Assembly: GCF_035917975.1 (NCBI RefSeq)
Contig: NZ_CP109130.1
Coordinates: forward strand, 868,001 to 932,000
DNA length: 64,000 bases
Direction of reading: 5' to 3'
Source of the DNA: Streptosporangium sp. NBC_01756
Lineage (GTDB): Bacteria; Actinomycetota; Actinomycetes; Streptosporangiales; Streptosporangiaceae
Both the position numbers and the translations under genes were made by a program. Each line of letters opens with the position of its first letter. Positions within the stretch are counted from its first letter, which is position 1. Below are positions 1-8,625 of this stretch, one piece after another. The notes beneath the pieces were generated by a model. That model was not told where the DNA came from. It made no database searches and saw only the letters and a program-made list of their open reading frames with translations.

Positions 1-770
1 ACACCCTTGACCACGGTGGGGTTGGGCTCGGCGAACAGGCTCGCCGACAGGGCGGAGAGCCGGTGGCCCAGCGCGCGGGCGTGGGCGACGTCGCCGGAGC
101 TCCAGGCCTCCACCAGTTCGACGAACCGGCCGGTGTGCAGGTGGGCGGAGGCGAGGATGCCACCGGAGGCGCCCAGGGCGAGCAGGGCGGAGAAGAAGGG
201 GTCGTCCCCGGCGAGCACGGCGAAGTCCTCGGGCAGGTCAGCCAGCAGGGTGACGGTGTCCTGGTCGACCCCGCCCACCGCGTGCTTGACGCCGGTCACC
301 ATGGGCAGTTCGCCCAGCCGTCGCAGGGTGTCCGCGCCCACGGACTGTCCCGTCCGGTAGGGGATGTTGTAGACGATCAGCGGCACCGGGCTCTGCTCGG
401 CCAGCACGGTGAAGTGGGCGAGCACTCCGGCCTCGGAGGGGCGGATGAAGGAGGGCACGGTGACCAGCGCGGCGTCCGCCTGGTCCTTGAGCCCGCGCAG
501 TGCCTCGACGGAGCCACGGGTGTCGCTGGTCCCGGCGCCGACGACCAGCGTCGCCCCTCGCTCCCGACACGCCTTCGCGCACACCTCGATGATCGCCTGC
601 CGCTCCTCGCCGGCGAGCATGGCGACCTCGGCGGTGGTGCCGAGCGCCACCAGCCCGGCCGCTCCCTCGTCGAGCACGGCGCGCGCCAGACTGTCGAGCG
701 CCTCCACGGCGACCTCGCCGTCCTCGGTGAACGGGGTGATCAGAGGAACGTAAACCCCACGAAATGTCAT
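1..770 (-). CDS. Dihydrodipicolinate synthase / N-acetylneuraminate lyase family protein (3' end beyond window)
   Basis: The C-terminus lies beyond the left edge; about 256 residues are visible. The start is ATG at 770, reading MTFRGVYVPLITPF, the usual first strand of DapA-type TIM barrels. The family's catalytic pair is present: a Tyr in VYNIPYRTG and the Schiff-base Lys in TGVKHAVGG. The GTTAE motif replaces the GTTGE pyruvate-binding loop. Members condense or cleave pyruvate with an aldehyde; true lysine-pathway DapA and catabolic aldolases cannot be separated by eye. It is divergent from a LysR regulator 70 bp away, which suggests a catabolic, substrate-induced role rather than lysine synthesis. 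Family certain, substrate unknown. Confidence 0.85.
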   Translation of the reverse strand, partial: MTFRGVYVPLITPFTEDGEVAVEALDSLARAVLDEGAAGLVALGTTAEVAMLAGEERQAIIEVCAKACRERGATLVVGAGTSDTRGSVEALRGLKDQADAALVTVPSFIRPSEAGVLAHFTVLAEQSPVPLIVYNIPYRTGQSVGADTLRRLGELPMVTGVKHAVGGVDQDTVTLLADLPEDFAVLAGDDPFFSALLALGASGGILASAHLHTGRFVELVEAWSSGDVAHARALGHRLSALSASLFAEPNPTVVKG

Positions 771-840
771 GATCCCAGCCTCGCGGCATCGACCGTGCAG
801 GTCCAGTTCCGTTTTCTTCCGAGACCATTAAGCTGAACTG

Positions 841-1746
841 ATGCTCGATGTACGACGACTCCGCCTGCTCCGCGAACTCGCCTACCGGGGCACGATCGCG
901 GCCGTCGCCGAGGCCATGACGTTCACGCCCTCGGCGGTCTCCCAGCAACTCGCGGCCCTGGAACGGGAGGCCGGGGTGGCGTTGCTGGAACGGACCGGCC
1001 GCCGGGTGCGGCTCACCCCGGCGGGAGTCGCGCTGGTCGGGCACGCCGAAGCCGTACTGGAGCGGCTGGAGCAGGCCTCGGCCGAACTGGCGGCCGCGCA
1101 CGCGGGCCTGGCCGGCAGCGTCCGGGTCGGCGCCTTCCCCACCGCCACCCGCACCATCCTGCCCGCCGCCCTCGCGGCCCTGGGCCGTGACCATCCCGGG
1201 CTGGAGCCGATGGTGGACGAGATCGACCCGGCCGAGGTGGCGCCCCGGCTCCGGGCGGGTGATTTGGATGTCGCCCTCGTCCACGAGTACGACTTCGTCC
1301 CCGCCGTCACCGATCTGGCCCTGGAGACCGAGCCCCTGCTGGAGGAGCCCATGTATCTCGCCTCCAGCTCGCCCTGCGGCGGCGAGGACGACTCCCTGGC
1401 GGGGCGGCGCGACGCCGCCTGGATCGCCTCCAGCCCCGGCACGCTCTGCCACACGATGACGGTGCGGGCCTGCCAGGCCGCCGGATTCGCGCCCCGGGTC
1501 CGCCATCACATCGACGACTTCGCCACCGTGCTGGCCATGGTCGCGGTGGGCCAGGGCGTGGCGCTCGTACCGGAGCTGGGCGCGGCCGATCCGCCCGCCG
1601 GCGTCCGGCTCACCGAACTGCCGATGCGCCGCCGTACGCAGATCGCCTTCCGCCGGGGAGCCTCCGCCCACCCGGCCATCGCCGCCTTCATCACCGCGCT
1701 GCGGTCGTCGATCCCCTGCGACCGCGGCGCGCGGCCCGCCGGGTAG
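841..1746 (+). CDS. LysR-family transcriptional regulator
   Basis: A 301-residue protein with an N-terminal winged HTH (about residues 1-60, including TFTPSAVSQQLAALEREAG) and a C-terminal periplasmic-binding-like effector domain, the normal LysR length. The start at 841 begins MLDVRRLRLLRELA, the canonical opening of this subfamily. It is transcribed away from the DapA-like gene with only 70 bp between the starts, so it probably controls that gene and itself from the shared region. The effector is unknown. It converges with the MFS gene at its 3' end (13-bp gap). Confidence 0.9.
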   Translation: MLDVRRLRLLRELAYRGTIAAVAEAMTFTPSAVSQQLAALEREAGVALLERTGRRVRLTPAGVALVGHAEAVLERLEQASAELAAAHAGLAGSVRVGAFPTATRTILPAALAALGRDHPGLEPMVDEIDPAEVAPRLRAGDLDVALVHEYDFVPAVTDLALETEPLLEEPMYLASSSPCGGEDDSLAGRRDAAWIASSPGTLCHTMTVRACQAAGFAPRVRHHIDDFATVLAMVAVGQGVALVPELGAADPPAGVRLTELPMRRRTQIAFRRGASAHPAIAAFITALRSSIPCDRGARPAG

Positions 1747-1759
1747 CCGCGACCGGCCG

Positions 1760-3082
1760 TCATTCGTTCTTCGCGACCGCCACGGGCACGACGCCCGCCG
1801 CCGTGACGGCGGGACGTCGCCAGGGTCCGTTGAAGAGGAAGATGGCCGGGATGAAGAGCACCAGGCAGCCGAGCGAGACGAGCAGCCAGCTCTGCCAGCT
1901 GGTGGCCGCCACGAACTGCGGGATGACGAGCAGGCCGCCCACCGCGATGATCTTGGTGAGGAAGCCGAACAGGCCCCATGCGGTGCCCTGCAGCCGGGGG
2001 TCGACGTCCTCGGCGTCCTCGGAGTAGTTCGCCATCCACGGCGCGTAGGCGACGCCCAGCGATCCGCCGAGCAGCGCTCCGACGACCATGAGCTGGCCGG
2101 AGGTGACCGAGTCGTCACCCAGGCTGTGGGCGAGGTAGGCGGTGACGAGCACCGCGCAGACCGTCCCGATGAGCGAGTACGGCTTGCGCAGCTGGGTGCG
2201 GTCGGAGATGCGGCCGGCGATGATCAGCGTGATCAGGTTGAGGATCCAGAAGGCGGCCATGATGGCGGACGCCTGCGCGGTGGTGACCCCGATGCTCTCC
2301 ACGAGCATGATCTGGCCGAACAGGGTGAGGGTGAGATAGAGGACGAGCCACAGCGAGATGCCGATGACGTGCGCCCAGATGCTGCGGTGGCCGAACAGGG
2401 AGCGGGCCCGCGGCGGCCGCGACATGTCGATCACCCGCGTCGTCTGGTTCTCGGTCTGCTGGATGCGCGCCCGCAGTTCCGGTGAGAGGTCGGCGATGTT
2501 CACGGCGATGACGACCGAGATGACCAGCGAGAAGCAACCCATGATGACGAACTGGGAGCGCCAGGAGTTGTCGAAGATCGGGAGTGTCCAGGCGGCCACT
2601 GCGGCGGCGATGAAGTTGGCTCCGACCGGTCCCCATGTCCAGAAGCCGAAAGCCTGGGCGCGGCCCATCCGGGGGGAGAAGTCACGCACCAGAGGGGCCG
2701 TGCTCGCCATCGCGACGCCGTCCACGAAGGCGAGGACGATCCGTGCGATCAGCAGGTCACGCGGGCTGTGCACCAGCGTCATCCCGAAGCAGCACACGGC
2801 CGTCAGCATCATGAGCGGAACCAGGAGGCGCACGCGGCCCAGGTGGTCGGTGAGCCGGCCGCCGACGGCCGCCGCGACGGCGCCGGTGACCGCCGCCGCC
2901 GCGGACACCGCGCCGTAGGTGGCGAGGTTCATCTCCAGGTCTTTCAGCAGGAGCGGGACCAGGGGTGCGATCTGCGCCTCGTATGACCCGATGAGGATGG
3001 CCAGCACGGCCATCGTGAGGATCTTCATCCGGCGGGCACCGGTGGGGTACTCGTCGAGTTCGCGTACGTAGGAAAGCCTCAT
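1760..3082 (-). CDS. MFS transporter
   Basis: A 440-residue protein of about 12 hydrophobic segments, with the MFS loop 2-3 motif GGRLTDHLGRVR near residue 75. A cytoplasmic leader of about 20 residues precedes the first helix. ATG at 3082 has GAGAGG about 7 bases upstream. The promoter region contains one copy of the 17-bp CTAGAA-N5-TTCTAG palindrome (3130-3146) shared with the neighbouring beta-oxidation genes, so it is probably the uptake permease for the same compound. Direction of transport and substrate are inferred from context only. Confidence 0.88.
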   Translation of the reverse strand: MRLSYVRELDEYPTGARRMKILTMAVLAILIGSYEAQIAPLVPLLLKDLEMNLATYGAVSAAAAVTGAVAAAVGGRLTDHLGRVRLLVPLMMLTAVCCFGMTLVHSPRDLLIARIVLAFVDGVAMASTAPLVRDFSPRMGRAQAFGFWTWGPVGANFIAAAVAAWTLPIFDNSWRSQFVIMGCFSLVISVVIAVNIADLSPELRARIQQTENQTTRVIDMSRPPRARSLFGHRSIWAHVIGISLWLVLYLTLTLFGQIMLVESIGVTTAQASAIMAAFWILNLITLIIAGRISDRTQLRKPYSLIGTVCAVLVTAYLAHSLGDDSVTSGQLMVVGALLGGSLGVAYAPWMANYSEDAEDVDPRLQGTAWGLFGFLTKIIAVGGLLVIPQFVAATSWQSWLLVSLGCLVLFIPAIFLFNGPWRRPAVTAAGVVPVAVAKNE

Positions 3083-3129
3083 GAACGGCCTCTCAAGCTG
3101 TAGTCCGTCGCCGACCCAGCGAAGATTTT

Positions 3130-3146
3130 CTAGAAGGGAACTCTAG
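3130..3146. promoter_or_regulatory. Operator copy A of the island regulon, upstream of the MFS gene
   Basis: Reads CTAGAAGGGAACTCTAG: arms CTAGAA and CTCTAG around a 5-base spacer, one mismatch from a perfect inverted repeat. It lies 47 bp upstream of the MFS start. The same pattern recurs at 3384, 3397, 8487, 8500, 8562 and 11168, always in a promoter region of this island. The likely binder is the TetR protein at 8626 (inference). Confidence 0.7.
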
Positions 3147-3383
3147 AATTATTTTCTGAGATCCTCCGTCACCCCACCCGGCACGTCAAGGGGTTGTGCG
3201 ACCCGCGTCACATCGGGGAAACATCCACGGCCCCGGAAAGTCCACCGCGCACCCTGCGGGGAGCGCGCCACCCGGCCCGCCCCGGCGCCCGGCGCGGGCA
3301 CGCCGCAACGGGGTTCCATCCGAGGCCCAGCGGAGACGGCCAGAGTCACGGCGCGGCGGTCTTCCCATTTCTCCCAGTTTTTT

Positions 3384-3413
3384 CTAGAGTCAGGTTCTAG
3401 AATTAGAATCTGG
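3384..3413. promoter_or_regulatory. Operator copies B1/B2, two overlapping palindromes upstream of the DUF35/thiolase operon
   Basis: Two 17-bp units, CTAGAGTCAGGTTCTAG (3384-3400) and CTAGAATTAGAATCTGG (3397-3413), share the central CTAG, so the CTAG cores repeat every 13 bp. The array ends 25 bp before the ATG at 3439 and would overlap the promoter, consistent with repression. The rest of the 356-bp gap (3083-3438) shows no gene. Confidence 0.7.
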
Positions 3414-3438
3414 AATGACGCTCTCCCCGAGGAGAACG

Positions 3439-3858
3439 ATGACTACCTCACCCAAGCCCGCTCCGAAGCCGACGCCGGACACCCAGCCGTTCTGGGACGG
3501 CACCGCAGCGGGAGAACTCCGCGTCCAGCGCTGCCTGACCTGCTCCCGCCACTACTTCTATCCACGTCCGAGCTGCCCCCGGTGCGGGTCGGGAGACGTC
3601 GAATGGGTCACGGCCAGCGGCCGGGCGACGCTCTACTCCTACGTGATCAACCACCGTCCGGCTCCGGGCTTCCAGGACGACGGGCCGTACGCGATCGCCG
3701 TCGTCGAACTGGAGGAGGGCGTGCGGATGATGACCAACATCGTGGGCGTCGACATCACGCCCGAGAACCTACGGCTCGACATGCCGCTCCGCGTCGTGTT
3801 CGAGCAGCGCGGCGACGTGCGCGTCCCTCTCTTCGAGCCGGCAGGAGCCCTACGTTGA
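3439..3858 (+). CDS. DUF35 OB-fold / rubredoxin-like zinc-ribbon protein, thiolase partner
   Basis: A 139-residue protein of the DUF35 (ChsH2 C-terminal / acyl-CoA-associated OB-fold) type: an N-terminal helix (TQPFWDGTAAGELRVQRC), a zinc ribbon with Cys pairs CLTC and CPRC, then an OB fold (TLYSYVINHRP). These small proteins act as obligate partners of thiolase-fold enzymes. An upstream in-frame start exists at 3415, but ATG at 3439 has GAGGAG with ideal spacing and avoids overlap with the operator array. The stop overlaps the TTG start of the next gene (TTGA), so the two are translationally coupled. Confidence 0.9.
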   Translation: MTTSPKPAPKPTPDTQPFWDGTAAGELRVQRCLTCSRHYFYPRPSCPRCGSGDVEWVTASGRATLYSYVINHRPAPGFQDDGPYAIAVVELEEGVRMMTNIVGVDITPENLRLDMPLRVVFEQRGDVRVPLFEPAGALR

Positions 3859-4997
3859 ACATCGTCATCGCGGGGGCTGCGGAGACCGACCACCTCGGCA
3901 AGCTCCCCCACTACTCGGCCATCGGACTGCAGCTCGAAGCCGCGCGCAACGCGCTGGCGGACGCGGGGCTGACCAAGGACGACGTCGACGGGGTCGCCGC
4001 GGTCGGCATGCCGGGCCCCGTCCAGGTCGCCCACGCGCTCGGCGTCACACCCGCCTGGCTCGACGGCACCGGTGTCGGCGGCTCGTCCTTCCTGTTCCAC
4101 GTGCGGCACGCCGTGGCGGCGATCCGCGCCGGACTCTGCCACACCGTGCTCATCACGCACGGCGAGTCCGGCCGGTCACACGTGGGCGCCGGCCGGTTCG
4201 GGCTGGGGGCCGACTCACTGCTCGGACAGTTCGAGCTGCCGTACGGGGTGTTCGGCCCGGCGACCACGTTCACGGTGACCGCGCTGCGCTACATGAAGGA
4301 GACCGGGCTCACCCACGAGCAGCTCGCGGAGGTGGCGGTGGCCCAGCGCCGCTGGGCCCATCTCAACCCCCGGGCGATGATGCGCGATCTGATCACCGTC
4401 GACGACGTGCTCGCCTCCCGGATGGTCGCCTACCCCTTCCATCTGCTGGAGTGCTGCCTGGTCACCGACGGCGGCGGCGCGCTCGTCGTCACCTCCGAGG
4501 AACGCGCGCGGGCCCTGGGCGTCCGCAAGCCGCTGGTGCACGTGCTGGGCACCGGCGAGTCCGCCGACTCGCCGATCGTCTCCCAGATGGAGGACTTCAC
4601 CACCTCGAAGGCGTTCCGCCGCTCCAGCGAGGCCGCGTTCGCCGAAGCCAAGATCGACCACGCGGACGTGGACCATCTGATGATCTACGACGCGTTCGCC
4701 CACGTGCCGATCTACGGCCTGGAGGACATGGGCTTCGTCGGGCGCGGCGAGGCCGGCGCGTTCATCGCCGAAGGCCACACCTCCCCCGGCGGCAGACTGC
4801 CGATGAACACCAACGGTGGTGGGCTGTCCTACACCCATACCGGGATGTACGGCATGTTCGCCATTCTGGAGTCGGTACGCCAGCTACGCGGTGAGGCCGC
4901 CGCCCAGGTTCCGGACGTGGAGCTCGGCGTCGTGCTCGGCAACGGCGGCATGTTCATGTCGGCCGCCACCCTCGTACTGGCCAACCGGCGCCCGTGA
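3855..4997 (+). CDS. Thiolase-fold protein lacking catalytic cysteines (candidate acyl-CoA aldolase/lyase subunit)
   Basis: 380 residues in the SCP-x/thiolase superfamily, starting at TTG 3855 behind CAGGAG and overlapping the DUF35 stop. Where thiolases carry the nucleophilic Cys this protein reads VGGSSFLFH. The NEAFA motif is replaced by YDAFAHV, and the C-terminal Cys-x-Gly loop by VVLGNGGMF. So neither thiolase cysteine is present. Such sequences paired with a DUF35 protein resemble the Ltp2/ChsH2-type retro-aldol lyases of steroid side-chain degradation (family knowledge) more than true thiolases. It is co-transcribed with the DUF35 gene under the shared operator. Substrate unknown. Confidence 0.85.
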   Translation: MNIVIAGAAETDHLGKLPHYSAIGLQLEAARNALADAGLTKDDVDGVAAVGMPGPVQVAHALGVTPAWLDGTGVGGSSFLFHVRHAVAAIRAGLCHTVLITHGESGRSHVGAGRFGLGADSLLGQFELPYGVFGPATTFTVTALRYMKETGLTHEQLAEVAVAQRRWAHLNPRAMMRDLITVDDVLASRMVAYPFHLLECCLVTDGGGALVVTSEERARALGVRKPLVHVLGTGESADSPIVSQMEDFTTSKAFRRSSEAAFAEAKIDHADVDHLMIYDAFAHVPIYGLEDMGFVGRGEAGAFIAEGHTSPGGRLPMNTNGGGLSYTHTGMYGMFAILESVRQLRGEAAAQVPDVELGVVLGNGGMFMSAATLVLANRRP

Positions 4998-5014
4998 CCC
5001 GCCGGGCGTGCGGG

Positions 5015-5048
5015 CCGGGCGTCCTCCTCCGCAGAGGAGGACGCCCGG
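5015..5048. terminator. Bidirectional hairpin terminator
   Basis: A perfect 15-bp stem (CCGGGCGTCCTCCTC paired with its complement) closed by the loop CGCA, located between the 3' ends of the converging thiolase-like and acyl-CoA synthetase genes. There is no clear T-run, as is common in actinomycetes. Confidence 0.8.
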
Positions 5049-5105
5049 CGGTCACCGGCGGCCGGCTGCCTCCCGCCCGTCGTCCTGAGCGCGGACTCAC
5101 CGCGC

Positions 5106-7262
5106 TCAGTCACGCCAGGTGACCAGCGCGTCCAGGGCCTCGACCTGCGATCCGCGCACCAGCAGCGGGTTGACCTCCAGCGACTCCAGCCGCTCCCCCA
5201 GGCTCGTGGCGAGGGCCGAGATCCGGACGACGACGTCGGCGACGGCGTCCAGGTCCGCCGGCTCGGTGCCGCGGGCGCCCGTCAGCAGCCGGTGTCCGCG
5301 CAGCTCGCCCAGGGCGCGCCGTACCTCCTGCGTGTCGACGGGCAGGATCCGCAGCGCGGTGTCCCGCAGCACCTCCACCCATATCCCGCCGAACCCCACG
5401 GTCAGGGTGAGGCCCCAGTCGGGGTCGCGCAGGATGCCGACGAGGAGTTCCACCCCGCCACTCCGCTGCGGCTGCACCAGCGCTCCCGCCTCCCGCACCC
5501 CGGTGGCGCGGAGTGCGGCGGCGACCTCGTCGAAGGCCTGCCGGACCTGGTCGGGACCGGTCAGGCCGAGCCGCACCCCGCCGATGTCGCTCTTGTGGCC
5601 GAGCCCCTCCGCGGCCGCCTTGAGCACGACCGGGTAACCGAACCGCTCGGCGGCGGCGACCGCGGCGTCCGCGTCGGAGACCGGTTCGGAGGGCACGACC
5701 GGCAGGCCGGCCCCGGCCAGCAGGGCGGCCGCCCGGCGTTCGGCCCATACACCGGTCGCCTCCGCCCGCGGCGGCGGCCCATCCCCGGCCACCGCCCCGG
5801 GCCCGCCCGCGGCGTCCCGCGCTCCGGCGGTCGCCCGCGCCGCGCGGTGGGCCTCCGACCACCGCACCGCGGCGCCGATGGCGTGCATCCCGTGCTCGAT
5901 GCCGCCCAGCACGTGCGGGAAACCGGTCTGCTCCTGTACGGCACGGCCGAACTCGGTCACGTCGGTGAGCACGTTGGCCACGACCACGACGGGCAGCGGT
6001 GCCTCGGCGATGCGTCTGGCACTCTCCGCGTAGAACGCGAGGGCGGGGGCCGGGTCCGGCGGGGCGACTCGGGGCGACTCGGCCAGCAGCATGACGAGGT
6101 CGATGCCGGGGTCGGCGGCCACGGTCTCCAGCGCTCTGTTCATCAGCGTCCGGTCGATCAGCACGTATCCGGTGACGTCGAGCGGGTTCTGCACGGTGGC
6201 GAACCCGGGAACGATCTCCGTGAGCCGGGCGACCGTCTGCGGGGCGAACGGCGGGAGCTCCAGCCCTTCCTCCTCGGCCCGGTCGGCGATGATCTCCGAG
6301 GCGCCGCCCGAGGGGGTGACGACGCCCATCCGCCGTCCCGGCAGGGGACCGGCGGCGGCGAGCAGGCCCGCCGTGATGATGAGGTCCTCAATCGAGCGGA
6401 CCCGGATGACGCCGAACTGCCGGAAGGCCGCGTCGACGACGTCGTCGTCGCCCACCAGCGCGCCGGTGTGGGCCTGGGCCGCGCGCGAGGCGATCCCGCT
6501 GCGGCCGATCTTGAGCGCGACGATCGGCTTGCCCGCGAGCAACGCCCTCCTGGCCGTCCGGGCGAAGTCCGCGGGGTCGCGGATCGACTCCAGGAACAGG
6601 GCGACGACCTTGGTGTCGGGGTCGTCGATCAGGTAGTCGACGACGTCGGTGACCGTCGTCAGCGACTCGTTGCCCATCGAGGTGAGGAGGCTGATGCCCA
6701 CGTTGCGGGCCTGTGCGAAACCGAGCACCGAGCTGGCGAGCGCGCCGCTCTGCAGCACCACGCCCACCGAGCCGCGCAGCAGCGGTGCGGGGATGGGCAG
6801 GCCGTACGGTGTGATGCCCGCGGCGGCGTTGATGTAGCCGTTGCCGTTGGGACCCAGGACGGTCAGCCCCTGCTCCCGGGCGAACGAGGTGATCTCGGCT
6901 TCCAGCCGGCCGCCCTCCTCGCCGACCTCGCCGAAGCCCGCGGTGAGGATGACGTAGCTGCGGATGCCGAGCTTGGCTCCCTCCTGCAGCACGGACAGCA
7001 CCGCCGTGGTCGGCACCATGACGTAGACCAGGTCGACCGGCCCGGGGACGTCGGCCAGGCTTCGATGGGCGGGCTGGCCGTGCACGGTGCCGGCACGCGG
7101 GTTGACCAGGTGGACCGGGCCGGTGAAACCGTGCGTGCGCAGGTTGACGAACGTGCTGATCGACCATCCCGACTTGTCGGTGGCCCCGACGAGGGCGATC
7201 GAGGCCGGGTTGAACAGCGCGCGGACACCGCCGTCGCCGGCGGCCTGGGAGCTGGCGGTCAT
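5106..7262 (-). CDS. ADP-forming acyl-CoA synthetase (acetate-CoA ligase family), alpha-beta fusion
   Basis: 718 residues in the fused NDP-forming acyl-CoA synthetase arrangement: CoA-binding Rossmann domain (residues about 10-110, IALVGATDKSGWS), succinyl-CoA-ligase-like domains (about 150-460) containing the phosphohistidine motif AHTGALVG, a Gly/Ala/Pro-rich linker near 475-505, and a C-terminal ATP-grasp domain (FGYPVVLKAAAEGLGHKSD). It would activate a carboxylic acid to its CoA ester. The start ATG at 7262 sits immediately downstream of the acyl-CoA dehydrogenase stop (1-bp gap), so it is the second gene of that operon. The acid is not deducible from sequence. Confidence 0.92.
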   Translation of the reverse strand: MTASSQAAGDGGVRALFNPASIALVGATDKSGWSISTFVNLRTHGFTGPVHLVNPRAGTVHGQPAHRSLADVPGPVDLVYVMVPTTAVLSVLQEGAKLGIRSYVILTAGFGEVGEEGGRLEAEITSFAREQGLTVLGPNGNGYINAAAGITPYGLPIPAPLLRGSVGVVLQSGALASSVLGFAQARNVGISLLTSMGNESLTTVTDVVDYLIDDPDTKVVALFLESIRDPADFARTARRALLAGKPIVALKIGRSGIASRAAQAHTGALVGDDDVVDAAFRQFGVIRVRSIEDLIITAGLLAAAGPLPGRRMGVVTPSGGASEIIADRAEEEGLELPPFAPQTVARLTEIVPGFATVQNPLDVTGYVLIDRTLMNRALETVAADPGIDLVMLLAESPRVAPPDPAPALAFYAESARRIAEAPLPVVVVANVLTDVTEFGRAVQEQTGFPHVLGGIEHGMHAIGAAVRWSEAHRAARATAGARDAAGGPGAVAGDGPPPRAEATGVWAERRAAALLAGAGLPVVPSEPVSDADAAVAAAERFGYPVVLKAAAEGLGHKSDIGGVRLGLTGPDQVRQAFDEVAAALRATGVREAGALVQPQRSGGVELLVGILRDPDWGLTLTVGFGGIWVEVLRDTALRILPVDTQEVRRALGELRGHRLLTGARGTEPADLDAVADVVVRISALATSLGERLESLEVNPLLVRGSQVEALDALVTWRD

Positions 7263-7263
7263 G

Positions 7264-8436
7264 TCACTCTCCGATGGTGCCGAGACGGGCGTGGCCCTTG
7301 AGCAGGTTGCGGGCTATGGTCCGGCGCTGGATCTCGTCGGTGCCCTCGAAGATCCGCAGCAGGCGCAGTTCCCGGTACCAGCGCTCGATGGGCAACTCCT
7401 TGGTGTAGCCCATGCCCCCGTGGATCTGCAGTACCCGGTCGACCACCTGATTCGCCATGATCGCACCGTTGAGCTTGGCGATCGAGGACGCGTGCCGGGC
7501 GTCCATGCCCTGCTGCACCTGCCAGGCGGCGTACAGGGTCAGCCACTTCGCCGCCTCGATCTCCACCTGGGAGTCGGCGATCATCCACTGGATGGCCTGG
7601 TACTCCGCGATCGGCCGGCCCATGGAGTGCCGGATCCTCGCGTAGTCGACGGCCATCTGGAGCATGCGCTCGGCCGAGCCGATCGCCCGGGCCGGAATCA
7701 TGTAACGGCCCTGCCCGATCCACTGCATGGCGAGCTCGAATCCCCTGCCGACCTCCCCGAGCACGTTCTCCTCCGGCACCCGGACGTCCTCGAACACCAG
7801 CGAGGCCGGACCCCACTCGCCCATCGTGGGGATCGGCTCGGATTTCCAGCCCATGTCGCGGTCGACCAGGAAGCAGGTGACGCCGCCGGCCGCGCCGCGC
7901 TCGGGGTCGGTCACCGCGAACACCATCACGAAGTCGGCCTCGCTGCCGCCGGTGATGAAGGTCTTCTCGCCGTTGACGACCCAGTCGCCGCCGTCCTTGA
8001 CGGCCCGGGTGCGGATGTTGCGGGCGTCGGAGCCGGCTCCCGGCTCGGTGATGGCGAAGCACGACCGGCGCTCGCCCTCGATGGTCGGGATCAGATACCG
8101 CTTCTTCTGCTCGTCGTTCCCGGCGTACAGGATGTTGTCGGCCGTCCCGCCGAAACTGAACGGCACGTAGGTCCGGCCCATCTCCATCACGATGATCGCC
8201 GACATCACCGGGCCGAGGTCGGCCCCGCCGTACTCCTCGGGGGTGTTGATCCCCCAGAAGCCCATCTTCTTGGCTTTGAGCCGGAGTTCGCGCAGGACGT
8301 CGGGGTCGACACCCGGGCGTCCCGCGTTCTCGTTGCGCAGCACCTCGGGCTCCAGCGGCATGACCTCCTTCTCGATGAAGGAGCGGACGGTGTCGCGGAT
8401 CTGCCGTTCTTCGGTGCTGAGCGAGAAGTCGACCAT
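7264..8436 (-). CDS. Acyl-CoA dehydrogenase
   Basis: 390 residues with the three ACAD parts: an N-terminal helical domain (STEERQIRDTVRSF), a middle beta domain (CFAITEPGAGSDA, the FAD/substrate segment) and a C-terminal helical domain ending with the catalytic-Glu region IFEGTDEIQRRTIARN. It oxidises an acyl-CoA to the enoyl-CoA with FAD. I chose ATG at 8436 (MVDFSLS), which has AGAAAGG upstream, over an in-frame start 11 codons earlier. It leads an operon with the ligase; its promoter has two overlapping island operators. Acyl chain specificity is unknown. Confidence 0.93.
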   Translation of the reverse strand: MVDFSLSTEERQIRDTVRSFIEKEVMPLEPEVLRNENAGRPGVDPDVLRELRLKAKKMGFWGINTPEEYGGADLGPVMSAIIVMEMGRTYVPFSFGGTADNILYAGNDEQKKRYLIPTIEGERRSCFAITEPGAGSDARNIRTRAVKDGGDWVVNGEKTFITGGSEADFVMVFAVTDPERGAAGGVTCFLVDRDMGWKSEPIPTMGEWGPASLVFEDVRVPEENVLGEVGRGFELAMQWIGQGRYMIPARAIGSAERMLQMAVDYARIRHSMGRPIAEYQAIQWMIADSQVEIEAAKWLTLYAAWQVQQGMDARHASSIAKLNGAIMANQVVDRVLQIHGGMGYTKELPIERWYRELRLLRIFEGTDEIQRRTIARNLLKGHARLGTIGE

Positions 8437-8486
8437 GGTGGGCGCCTTTCTGGCCGGGAGGGATGCCACAGCGGGGCAACAAATTT

Positions 8487-8516
8487 CTAGAATTCAACTC
8501 TAGGAACGGATTCCAG
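8487..8516. promoter_or_regulatory. Operator copies C1/C2 upstream of the acyl-CoA dehydrogenase operon
   Basis: Overlapping units CTAGAATTCAACTCTAG (8487-8503) and CTAGGAACGGATTCCAG (8500-8516), again with a 13-bp pitch. They lie 51-80 bp upstream of the dehydrogenase start, in the region divergent with the TetR gene. Confidence 0.7.
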
Positions 8517-8561
8517 ACTGCGTTCACACCCGTCCGGCTGTCAAGGACGCGACCTCAAAAA

Positions 8562-8578
8562 TTGGAACCTAATTCTAG
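8562..8578. promoter_or_regulatory. Operator copy D upstream of the TetR gene
   Basis: Reads TTGGAACCTAATTCTAG: a perfect right arm TTCTAG and a two-mismatch left arm, 47 bp before the regulator's ATG. Being the weakest copy and next to the regulator gene, it fits autoregulation. Confidence 0.6.
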
Positions 8579-8625
8579 AATTTTCCGGTTATCATGGAGG
8601 GACAGACGTCCGCAGAAGGAGACCC

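Noticed and set aside
238-2118. A 626-codon minus-strand open frame across the DapA, LysR and MFS region
   Set aside because: It is antisense to LysR, out of frame with the MFS gene and rich in Arg/Gly/Pro, typical of a shadow frame in GC-rich DNA.
5292-7301. A 669-codon plus-strand frame over the acyl-CoA synthetase gene
   Set aside because: Antisense of a clearly identified enzyme; composition is Gly/Arg/His-rich without motifs.
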